Below, piece by piece: positions 23,401 to 33,409 of a stretch of 64,000 bases of DNA. Position 1 is the first letter of the stretch, and every line of letters begins with the position of its first letter. Under the pieces are notes generated by a model. It made no database searches. It saw only the letters and a program-made list of their open reading frames with translations, and was not told where the DNA came from. Origin of the DNA: Emydura subglobosa. Lineage: Eukaryota; Chordata; Testudines; Chelidae. The position numbers and the translations under genes are program-made. Where the stretch lies: NCBI GenBank assembly GCA_007922225.1, contig ML680038.1, forward strand, positions 1,974,474 through 2,038,473. Reading direction: 5' to 3'.

Positions 23401-24001
23401 GGGGAGCTGGCTGTGCGACCACTTCCCACTGACAGCTGCCACGTAGCTCGCTCCGCGAGGCCCAGCTAGAGCCTGCCCTCTTCGCGTGGCAGAGGACGGG
23501 CAAACCCTCAGTCCTGGACTGACCTCAGGTTCTCCAGCCTGGGGCCGTTCACCCACTCATGCCCGGTCTTCACAGATTCGTTGATTCCCAGGCCAGAAGA
23601 GACCAGCACTGTGCTCATCTCGGCTGACCTCCCGGGGACCACAGACAGCAATAATTCCTGGGGCAGCTCAAACATCCAACCGCGACTGAAAAACGGCCAG
23701 GGAAGGAAAATCCACAGCTCTTGGTAAATTGCTCCAGTGGCTAATTAATTCCTGTCACCATTGAATGTGCCTTCCTTCCAGTCTGAATGTGCCCAGCCCT
23801 TGGATCGTGTTAGACTGTCTCTGCCAGCCTGCAGAGCCCTTATTAAATACTTGTTCCCCATGTCGGTACGTACGGACTGGCCTCAAGTCACCCCGTCACC
23901 CTCCCTCTGCGACACACAACAGACGGAGCCGCTGGGGTCCATCGCAACACTTTGGAACCTGTCAACCATTCTTGTGGCGCTTCTCTGACCTCTCCAATTT
24001 A

Positions 24002-24266
24002 GAATCACAGAAGATGAGGATTGGCAGGGACCTCAGCAGGTGTCTAGTCCCACCCCAGCTCAGAGCAGGACTAACCTCAGCTAAATCATCCCAGCCAAGG
24101 CTGTGTCAAGCCTCAGCTTAAAAACCTCCAAGGATGGAGATTCCACCACCTCGCTAGGTAACCCATTCCAGAGCTTCACCACCCGCCTAGGGGAAAAGGT
24201 TTTCCTAATGTCCAACCTAGACCTCCCGCCCTGCAACTTGAGACCATTGCTCCTTGTTCTGTCTGT
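24002..24266 (-). mobile_element. CR1 LINE 3' fragment
   Basis: Antisense CR1 3' end: the [16 protein letters not shown] and LDKAL words can be read on the minus strand, followed by the CR1 tail with the 'CTAGTC' 3' words. Confidence 0.85.
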
Positions 24267-24289
24267 ATATTGCTTGCTTGAGCTCAGCT

Positions 24290-24540
24290 CCCCAGTTGAC
24301 CCAGACCTGCCCTCTCAGTTATCTACCACCCAACCACTCTTCCTCGCAGCTGTACACTTTTATCAGGGATGATTTTGTTTTCTTCCAGGTCAGTGATAAA
24401 AATGTTAAGACGCGTAGGGCCAAGAACCGATCCCTGTGGTACCCCACTGAAAACACCTGCTCAGCGACGCGCCCCATTTACAATGAGTCTGAGATCGATT
24501 GCCATTCATGATAGCATCTTCCGTGAGCTCTTTATAAATC
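24290..24540 (-). mobile_element. older LINE fragment
   Basis: The + strand near 24390-24450 gives the antisense of a CR1-type RT segment ending in the conserved GVPQGS..GP..LF..FI.D region. Diverged and frame-broken. Confidence 0.55.
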
Positions 24541-25309
24541 AAGAGCTGCTCCAGCTGCCACGTCGCTGCCGGCTTCGGGACAGCCCCTTGGAGGAATCCC
24601 TTCGACGTGCAGCCACTGAGGTCTCCCCCTTCCTCCAGAGAAGGCCATGCCGACTCAGCGCCTCCTGCGACTGGACTTCCGCAGCTCCCGCACTCGGGGA
24701 GCTCCGCTCTGTGAGCCCAGCGAGACACGCCGAGGGAGACTCGTCCATGCTTCAAGGCCGATGCCCCTTGAAGTGACGCTCGCCCAGCGTTGGCAGGCAG
24801 CCGGGTTTCTTTGCTACCTGGCCCGTGGCAGGGCAGAGCTGGAGGCTAACGCAGAGCCCCTCTGCACAGCCCAGGGCCCAGCCCAGCTGTTCACGCTCTG
24901 GCCGTCTCTCTCCTCTCGCCTCCTTGATCAGACCCGGGTGAGCCCGACTCCCCGTCCTTCCGTCTCCAGCTGGGGAACGCTGCTCCGCTTCGCTGCGGAG
25001 AGGCAGGGCAACCCAGCGCCCTCTTGCACCGCGCCGGGGCTGCCTGTCAGTGTCCGGGGCCTGGGTTTGCCACTGTCTTCGCAGGTTCTCCATCGCTCTG
25101 GGCTGCCTTGGCCAGGCTTTTCCCAGTGACCCGTTCCAGCTCAGACGGCCGGGCGACATTCACACCACTTCTTCACTGGAGGCACTGCTACGCCGAGGGG
25201 AGGGGTTCTGCTGTCAGCGCCGGGAACCCTCCCCCCAAGAGGCCATCGCTAGCTCACCGGAAGGTTCTTCTACAACCCAGCGCTGTCTGTGCTGGGACCC
25301 AGCCTGACT

Positions 25310-25378
25310 TAGCTGCAGTGCTCAGGGGTGAGCGACGTCGTTAAATCGACCGGATTTTCTAGTGTAGACCAGGCCCTG
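25310..25378. mobile_element. short DNA-transposon end
   Basis: CGACGTCGTTAAATCGACC followed by a TAGTGTAGACCAGGCC-type terminus, a word pair also present in altered form at 56160-56400. Interpreted as one end of a non-autonomous DNA element. Confidence 0.45.
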
Positions 25379-25429
25379 AGAGCAAACAGTCCTTCCCCCG
25401 ACCCCAGGGAGCCATGCACAAGGTAGAGG

Positions 25430-26440
25430 AAACTGAGGCACACAAAGGGTTATCACTATCTGATGAGATTAGATCATGTTTTACCCCAGATAAAAACCAG
25501 AAATATTTATTAAACACTTCTGCCTTTTCTGCATCATTTACAATTCTACCATTTCCAGCTGGTAAAGGACAAACACCTTTGTGGGGACTCTTTCTGTTCC
25601 TAATATATTTTAAAAACTCCATGTTGTCCTTAACTCTGCTGTCCACAGACAGCTCCCTCCTTGTCTTCTCTTATCAGTTCTCTACAATTCCTAGCTTCTG
25701 ATTTCTATTCATTGCTATCAGCTTCCCTTCTCCTATTTGTTAGATTATCTTTTTGGTTGTTATAGTTGCCTTCACTTCTGTCCTAAACCAGGTCAGTTTT
25801 TAACCAGCACAACCTTCTGCCTCGCTCACGTGACTGTGGTTTTATGGGCATCTAGTGAGGTGTTCTTCAATTATTCCCAATTACCATTCACAATCTTCTG
25901 ACTAAATTCTACCACCCAGTTGATTTGGCTTCAGCTTTGTGAAATGGGCTCTGTTAAAGCTCCAGGTATGGACGTTACAGGTCTGGCCTGTATTCTGGTG
26001 GCACATTATAAATGTGATCAAGTCATGATCCTTTTTACCTAAGCTACCATGAATGTTTAGTTCTGTGATCAATTCCTCTCTAGCTGCTCGTACAAGGTCT
26101 AAGGCAGAATTCCCCCACACTGGCTCCAACACTTTTTGAGTTAGGAAATTGTCATATGTATTGTATAGAAATTCGAGGGATATTTTAGTCGTGGTAACAT
26201 GAGACCCCCAGCAAATTGAATTCCTACATGATTACACAACTTCCTTCCCTCCACATTGTAGTTAGGTGTGTCAGGAAGCTGTCATCCTGTTCCCTGGTGT
26301 GATTTGGCCGTCTGCAGCACAGATGAAGTAATGCCCCCAGGTGTGCTTTATCTGTCAGGACATGGAGCTACAGGTATTCAAGACAATTTTTGTCTGAGTT
26401 ATGAGTGACACAGAAAGAGGTAATGCCGGTTTTTTACAGC
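25430..26440 (-). mobile_element. old LINE, endonuclease end and inter-domain part
   Basis: Minus-strand frames recall a CR1/L2-type ORF2: the endonuclease end (SALDLVRAAREELITELNIHGSLGKKDHDL...) near 25900-26130 and the linker (NDAEKAEVFNKYF) near 25500-25560. Much more AT-rich than its surroundings and interrupted by stops. Confidence 0.6.
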
Positions 26441-26479
26441 GTGCCCCTCCCCTCCCCTTTCGCCCATTCTTCTTACAAA

Positions 26480-28266
26480 CGTTACACCTCAGTCCTCAGA
26501 AAAATCATGGAGCTGGTCCTCAAGGAATCCATTCTGAGGCACTTGGAGGAGAGGAAGGTGATCAGAACAGTCGGCATGGATTCACCAAGGGAAAGTCATG
26601 CCTGACCAACCTGATTGCTTTCTANNNNNNNNNNNNNNNNNNNNNNNNNNNNNNNNNNNNNNNNNNNNNNNNNNNNNNNNNNNNNNNNNNNNNNNNNNNN
26701 NNNNNNNNNNNNNNNNNNNNNNNNNNNNNNNNNNNNNNNNNNNNNNNNNNNNNNNNNNNNNNNNNNNNNNNNNNNNNNNNNNNNNNNNNNNNNNNNNNNN
26801 NNNNNNNNNNNNNNNNNNNNNNNNNNNNNNNNNNNNNNNNNNNNNNNNNNNNNNNNNNNNNNNNNNNNNNNNNNNNNNNNNNNNNNNNNNNNNNNNNNNN
26901 NNNNNNNNNNNNNNNNNNNNNNNNNNNNNNNNNNNNNNNNNNNNNNNNNNNNNNNNNNNNNNNNNNNNNNNNNNNNNNNNNNNNNNNNNNNNNNNNNNNN
27001 NNNNNNNNNNNNNNNNNNNNNNNNTTCACCAAGGGAAAGTCATGCCTGACCAACCTGATTGCTTTCTATGAAGAGGTGACTGGCTCTGTGGATGTAGGGA
27101 AGGCGGTGGATGTGATATACCTTGACTTTAGCAAAGCTTTTGATACTGTCTCTCACAGTATTCTTATCAGCAAGTTAAAGAAGTATGGGTTGGATGAATG
27201 GACTATAAAATGGATAGAGAACTGGCTAGAGCATAGGGCTCAACGAGTAGTGATCAATGGCTCCATGTCTAGCTGGCAGCCGGTCACGAGCGGAGTTCCC
27301 CAGGGGTCGGTCCTGGGGTCGGTTTTGTTCAACATCTTCATCAATGATCTGGAGGATGGGGTAGATTGCACCCTCAGCAAGTTTGCGGACGACACTAAGC
27401 TGGGGGGAGTGATAGATACCCTGGAAGGCAGGGATAGGATACAGAGTGACCTAAACAAACTGGAGGATTGGGCCAAAAGAAATCTGATGAGGTTCAACAA
27501 GGAGAAGTGCAGAGTCCTGCACTTAGGAAGGAAGAATCCCATGCACAGCTATAGACTGGGGACCGACGAGCTAGGCAGCAGCTCTGCAGAAAAGGACCTG
27601 GGGGTAACAGTGGATAAAAAGCTGGATATGAGTCAGCAGTGTGCCCTGGTTGCCAAGAAGGCTAATGGCATATTGGGCTGCATTAGGAGGGGCATTGCCA
27701 GCAGGTCACGGGAAGTGATTATTCCCCTCTATTCGGCATTGGTGAGGCCGCATTTAGAGTATTGTGTCCAGTTTTGGGCCCCCCACTACAAAAAGGATGT
27801 GGACAAGTTGGAGAGAGTCCAGCGGAGGGCAACAAAAATGATGAGGGGGCTGGAGCACAGGACTTATGAGGAGAGACTGAGGGAACTGGGCTTGTTTAGT
27901 TTGCAAAAGAGAAGAATGAGGGGGGATTTGATAGCAGCCTTTAATTACCTGAAAGGAGGTTCCAGGGAGGATGGGGCTAGGCTGTTTTCAGTGGTGGCAG
28001 GTGACAGAACAAGGAGCAACGGTCTCAAGTTGCAGGGCGGGAGGCCTAGGTTGGACATTAGGAAAAAGTTTTTCCCTAGGAGGGTGGTGAAGCACTGGAA
28101 TGGGTTACCTAGGGAGGTGGTGGAATCTCCATCCTTAGAGGTTTTTAAGGTCTGGCTGGACAAAGCCCTGGCCAGGAGGATTTAGTCGGGGTTGGTCCTG
28201 CTGTGAGCAGGGGGTTGGACTAGATACCTGCTGGGGTCGCTTCCAGCCCTCATCTTCTAGGATTCT
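26480..28266 (+). mobile_element. CR1 LINE with long intact RT frame
   Basis: From the [20 protein letters not shown] region, through a false gap, an open frame runs unbroken from 27025 to 28185. It reads the RT core ([46 protein letters not shown] box at about 27385) and the C-terminal CR1 domain, then a 3' tail ending in TTCTAGGATTCT. Lacks the endonuclease, so it is 5' truncated and not autonomous. One of three plus-strand copies in this window that are nearly alike. Confidence 0.92.
26625..27024. other. assembly gap, 400 N
   Basis: 400 undetermined bases inside the CR1. The 44 bases at 26581-26624 are identical to 27025-27068, abutting the gap on both sides, so the contigs most likely overlap. 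Confidence 0.95.
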
Positions 28267-28999
28267 CAGGTTTTGGGTTCAGATGCCTCCCACTTGGGGT
28301 TTACCCAAGTCCCACTTCTGGGGTGTCTCCTTGGTTCGTATCCCAGGACCCAGGCTTAGCCCCATAGCAAACTCTTGGTCTGTGCACACCCCAAAACCTT
28401 TTCCTATAAGCTTCCACTCCATCCATCCGGCTGTGCGCTTCTGTCCCTCTGGGACCAGGTAAGGAGCTGGCACAGCGGAGCCAGTCCGCAGGGCTGAGCA
28501 GGTTCAAAGCACAATCCTTCCCAAAGGCCGTGAGTAGGAATCGATATTGCCCTCTTTTAAGCCAGGGCAACTATTTGTACAGCCTCGGCTTCCCGGGGAT
28601 TCCCCCACTTACCTGGCAATGGGAACTCTTGTTCTTCTGCGTCTCCAGATCCGTCCTGCTGTACCTGCTCTTCCTGCCGTGTCGTCTCAGTCAGCGCACT
28701 GCCTTCTGTGGTCGGCTTGGCTCTGTTCCTCCCTCTGCAGCTCCTTCGCTTTCAGCTCCAGCGCCCAGCACTGCAGCTCCAGAGATGGGGAATTGGGCGT
28801 GAGGAAGCCCTGCTGCTGCGGGGGCTGCCTTCGTCACCCTGGGACTGTCACAGACCCTGGTTCTTGGTCTGAGCGTCCTTGTTGGACTTCCCACCACTTA
28901 ACCCCCTTTGCACAGCTCTGTGATGCTCCTCACGGGATCAGGGCCATGGCCTCAACTCTGGGGCAGACCCTTCAGTGACTCAGAGCCCATCGGGATCTG

Positions 29000-29670
29000 C
29001 CTCTTCCTCTAGGACAAGCCATGCGGCGTCACCGCCTCAGGAGACGGGACCTGCAGCCTCCTGCTTCACCCCGTGAGCCTGCCTAGCGAGTCCCGCTGAG
29101 CCAGAGCCTGGGAAAGACTTGCCCGCCTGCAGGGACCTGCACCCGCCAGCGTCTGCAGCGACACCGAGCAGCCTGTCTGAGCAGCGCAGGCTTCAGGGCC
29201 TGGCTGCTGTGTGGGGAGCCACAGGTCGGCCCAGAGAAGCGAAGGGTGAGACACCAACCTGCAGTACAGGGGAGCCTGCGCAGACACACCCCAGCAGGCG
29301 CAATCAGCCAGGCGAGCTGCTCCAGACTTCACTTCTGCTCCCTCCCGGTCCTTGGCTCTGCCCTGTCAGTGCCAGGCAGCCCCGAGTCTGGCCAAAGACC
29401 CACGTTCTCCTCCGGCAGAGCCCTGCACCGCCCATCCCTGCCTGCCAGAGCTTCCCCTTTCGCTGGCACTGGTTTGGTCCTGGAGGCTCCTGTTCTCTGG
29501 CTGGATCCTCCACTGGGCTGCAGCGGTGTCAGCCCCGCCTCAGCACCCCAGACGGAGCGTGACACCCTCCTGCTTTGCCCCCGGAGCATTTAACCCTGCT
29601 GCACCCCGGGGCAGGAACCCCTTGCCCACTCAGCATTCATGAAAACATTACAGGAAATCCCCCCTCTGCT
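29000..29670 (-). repeat. unnamed repeat, second subfamily, minus copy
   Basis: Minus strand begins near TTTCCTGTAATGTTTTCATG at 29660 and runs through 'GGTGCAGCAGGGTTAAATGC', 'GACACCGCTGCAGCCCAGTG' and 'GGACCAAACCAG'. The block order matches the plus copy at 34140-34820. Confidence 0.6.
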
Positions 29671-30527
29671 GTAGGGAGCTGGCCTGGTGTCGAGGGGGGG
29701 GGGGGGAGGAGAGAGAGAGAGGCGGTACTGGGGGCTGACACAATGGGCTGCTGGGAGGCCTGGCTGTGCCTGGGGCCCGTGGCTGGAGGCTAGGGGTTGA
29801 GCTGTCTGGCGGAGGGAAAGGCAGATGCTGGTGGTTCCAGGCCCAGCCTGGCCCTGTGGTTTGAGGGTGGGGGGCTGGGGGCCCCTCCTGGGTGAAATGG
29901 AGCTGCCCCAGTTAAAGGGCCAGGTCACCATCTGCACCCAGGCCTGGTGCAAGTCAGTCCCTGCAACCAGCATGTGAAACCGGATGGCCTGGCTTGGGCT
30001 GGCCCAGCCACTGCTGCAGGGTATCCCCCGGCCTCTCTGGCCCCCGGGATGGGACGGCAGGAAGCTGGGCCAGGGTGCTGGAGAACAGGCGGGACATGAG
30101 GCCCCCGCCCAGACCTGCCACGGCACCTTCACCCACCAGCCGCTTCCTACCCATAGTACGGGGGAGCCTGCACAGACCATTAACCCTTGACACGCTGGCA
30201 GGCTCCGTTTACACCGCAGCCCAAGGGGGCAGGGAGCCAGAAGCCTTCTGTGGCTCTGCAGGGCAGCAGCCTGGGCCCCTGGCTGCCCCCTCCTCCCCAC
30301 GCAGCAGCCCCCAGGGAGGGCAGCGGGGCAGCCAGAATTGCCTGAGGAGGAGCACGGCTGGCTGCAGCTCACAGGGACTGGCTTGGCGTGCCCAGGACAA
30401 TCTGCACAGAGCGGGGGAAGCTAGACTTCCGCAGGGGGGGGGGGGGGCGGGGGGGCAGTGGGGGGCATGCACCATGGCCAGGTCCCCTCCTCTGGGGCAG
30501 GGTGGATTCGCCACCCTTCAGCCTCGA

Positions 30528-30718
30528 GCCAGGGTTCTCCCAGCGGGGGCTGTGACCCCTCGGGGGTCGCACGGTTATGATGAGGAGGGTGGGGAGCTGT
30601 CAGCCCCTGTGCAGGTGGGTAAGGCTGGCACGGCCTGGGGGGGGGGGGGGGGGTTTTCACAGCCAGAAATATTTTCAACACAGCTGCCAGCAAAAATGTT
30701 TGAGCCCCGCTGTAGCGT
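30528..30718 (+). mobile_element. hAT-like non-autonomous DNA element
   Basis: Begins CCAGGGTTCTCCCAGCGGGG, then 'TGACCCCTCGGGGGTCGC', and ends AAAATGTTTGAGCCCCGCTG, approximating the CAGxGGTTCTCAA terminal inverted repeat of a common vertebrate hAT group. Contains an 18-base G run. Confidence 0.55.
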
Positions 30719-31650
30719 GTGGCCTAGGGGCAGCATCCTGGGCTGGGACCAGCAGAGCTGTGCTCCGTTCCCGGCTCTGCCCGGCTGCCACGGGGCCACT
30801 CACGGCCCTGCCCGGCTGCCAGCTTCCCCCTCGGGCCAGGGAGGAGGCTCCCTGCTCCTTGGCCCGGCATGGTGGAGGCTGCTAGCCACAAGGGCCAGGC
30901 GGTGCCGTCCAGCAGGGTGGGGGCTGTACCCTCAGCCAGGCACAGGGGGCTGGGCACAGGCAGCGCTGGGGGGGGCCCCACAATGGGCCCTTCCAGCCCC
31001 CCTCGGCCCTGCCATTGTGATTGGCTGGTGAAGGGAAGGCCAGCCAATGTCATGCCAGCAGATCTCCCCGCCTCCATGGCTCTGCTACACTCCTCCAGGA
31101 ACCACGGCCCCTCCTGGCTCCGGGACAGGGTCTCACACATGCCCCAGGGGCCCGCCCAGCTGCATTGCCTCAGAGCCAGCAAAGGGAGCATCCCAGCTGC
31201 AGGGCCAGCTCCAGGCGCAGGACGGCGAGGGCTCTGTGGCCCCAGGCACTCACCAGGGGTCCTGGGCAGGGAGACAGGCGCTAGCACAGCTGGGCTCACA
31301 GCCCACCCTGCTGCCAGTCACCTTGGCCACACACCCCTGCTCCCCCCAGCACACGCATGAGCGGAGCCTGGCCTGGAGGGGCAACAGCAGCTGGGGGAGG
31401 CTGCAGGCAGCGCAGAGGGCCCTGCTAGAAGAGCCCAGCCCCCACTGTTGGCATAGGACCCCTGCCCCATAGCCTAGGCTGCCTTGTCCTGGCCCCAGTA
31501 ACTCAGAGCGTCTCTCCACAGCCCACAATCCATGCAGTGGCAGGGAGTTCCACAGGTGACTTAGAGGTTATATAAGTCGCTTTGCAGCTCTTTTCAGGGG
31601 CCCTTTGGTTGATCAATGGCCCTGCTGCAATGATCCTCCCTCCTCACCAG

Positions 31651-32106
31651 AATCACAGAATAGCAGGGCTGGAAGTGACCCCAGCAGGGACCTAGTCCAA
31701 CCCCCTGCTCAGAGCAGGACTAACATCAGCTATATCCTCCCAGCCAGGGCTTTGTCAAGCCTCAGCTTAAAAACCTCTAAAGATGGAGATTCCCCCACCT
31801 CTCTAGGTAACCCATTCCAGTGCTTCACCACCCTCCTAGGGGAAAACTTTTTCCTAATATCCAACCTAGACCTCCCGCCCTGCAACTTGAGACCGTTGCT
31901 CCTAGTCCTGTCATCTGCCACCACTGAGAACAGCCTAGCCCCATCCTCCCTGGAACCCCCTTTCAGGTAGTTAAAAGCTGCTATCAAATCCCCCCTCACT
32001 CTTCTCTTTTGCAGACTAAACAAGCCCAGTTCCCTTAGCCTCTCCTCATAAGTCCTGTGCTCCAGCCCCCTCATCATTTTCGTTACCCTCCCCTGGACTC
32101 TCTCCC
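31651..32106 (-). mobile_element. CR1 LINE 3' fragment
   Basis: Minus-strand frame reads [28 protein letters not shown] to LDKALAG, with only two or three changes from the other young copies. Lies just beyond the DNAJC5G poly(A) signal. Confidence 0.9.
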
Positions 32107-32389
32107 ACTTGTCCCCAGTTTCCTCCCCAGCCCAGCCATGCTGCCTAGCCCCCGCTGGCCCTGCCACAGGCTGCAGGCTCAGCAATGACTCAGGCCCTGC
32201 TCCGCTTGGCTCCCAGGGAAGTGGCCTCAGGCAGCTCCTGAGGACACAAGCTGGGGCCAGGCTGGGCAGGGAGCTGACCTGGCAGGTGCCAGCCCTCTGC
32301 TCAGAGCCAGGCCAACGCGGAAAGACCCTGGTGAGAGATGCCCCGCCCGCAGCCTTTAATGGTGCCATCACACCCATGGAATAGGTTCC

Positions 32390-32395
32390 TTTATT
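32390..32395 (-). terminator. DNAJC5G: poly(A) signal AATAAA for DNAJC5G
   Basis: TTTATT on the + strand, thus AATAAA in the transcript, about 930 nt after the stop codon, followed on the minus strand by a GGGTGTGATGG-type GT-rich element. Confidence 0.75.
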
Positions 32396-33320
32396 GCACT
32401 GACAGAAGGGCCTGGGCCCAGGGCGCTGGCAGCGGGGCAGCGCTGAGGCTCAGACAGTGACTGAGGCTCTGCCTATGCCACTCAGGGGCCAGGACAGAAG
32501 CACTGGGGGAAGGGACAGCGAGCCCCAGTGCAAGCAGGCAGTAAGTGCATGGCCTGCCAGGGGCAGCCCGGCCTGCCAGGACAGGGCCCTGCCTGGGCGA
32601 GCCGTGTTTGGCACCCGACACAGGGGAAGGGACGGCCCCCGGAAGCAGCAGGGTGCCTGGCAGGCTCTGCAGGGGCTCGTTACAGTGGTGCTGGTCTCGT
32701 TTGCCTCCAGGCTGCGTGGCTGGGGCAGATGCTTGTGCTTCTGACGCAGGCTGCGAGGAGCCGGGCCCAGCGTGGAGTGTCCGGCCCAGGCTCCAGCGAG
32801 GTCGGCGTCTGCGCAGCTGTAAACGCTGGTGGAGTGGGGGCTGACGGGGGGCGGGGGTGCTGGTGCTGCTGGCGTGACTGGCTGCAGGAGGGATGGGTGA
32901 GCCGCCCGCCAATGCAGGGAGCTGTGGGGGTTGTGTGCAGGGATTTCCAGGCTGAAAAGTTGGTTCCTTCTGCAGCATTGCCCAAGAGCTGGCAGCAGCA
33001 GCACAGGGACCGTGGCCCGTCACCAGGCTGGAGCAGCCCGAGGAGTCTCAGCGCCGAGGAGCCCTGGGCAGCGCAGCCTCTCTGCGAGCCGCCAGCCGGG
33101 CGCAGGCCATGGGGGTGAGTCCTTGCAGCGCCCAGGCAGAGGCGGGACTGGCCTCCCACAGGCCCTGGACAGTTTACCTGAGATTCGGGCTGCAGCCAGG
33201 TTGCCTGGCTGCCCCCAGCAGGGAGGGGACAGGACCCCCAGGCAGCAGCAGTTCCAGAGGGGGGTCCCCACCCAGAGTCCTGGCGAAAGGGGCAGGGGAG
33301 TCGACAGGGCGAGGCTGGCC
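32390..33320 (-). other. DNAJC5G: DNAJC5G 3' untranslated region
   Basis: About 930 nt between the DNAJC5G stop and its AATAAA, GC-rich and without mobile elements. Assigned from the position of the two signals; not independently proved. Confidence 0.6.
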
Positions 33321-33409
33321 TCAGGCGTCAGTCCTGGCGCTGGCATCCAGCGGGGGCTCTTCTCCAGCTGCTGCAGGCAGAGGCTGCACCACAATGGGCG
33401 TCTGGGTCT
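33321..33409 (-). CDS. DNAJC5G: DNAJC5G last coding exon
   Basis: After acceptor CCCCTCAG the phase left by exon 3 gives [19 protein letters not shown] to ASARTDA and a TGA. The TPIVVQP core aligns with TPIVIQP of DNAJC5, which makes this the genuine C-terminus although it lies 2.5 kb from exon 3. Confidence 0.85.

Larger units (their letters stand above)
17558..32389. other. spacer between TRIM54 5' end and DNAJC5G 3' end
   Basis: No gene recognised over 14.8 kb. It contains the TRIM54 promoter, a 54 bp tandem duplication, an LTR-like AT-rich block, a CA microsatellite, CR1 copies in both orientations, several copies of an unnamed repeat and a false assembly gap, each listed separately. 20510-22150 is GC-rich with nothing recognised. 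28270-28990 and 29670-30520 are also unassigned. Confidence 0.55.

Noticed and set aside
27025..28185. Long RT-like frame as a host gene
   Set aside because: It is the 3' part of a CR1 LINE, repeated several times in the window.
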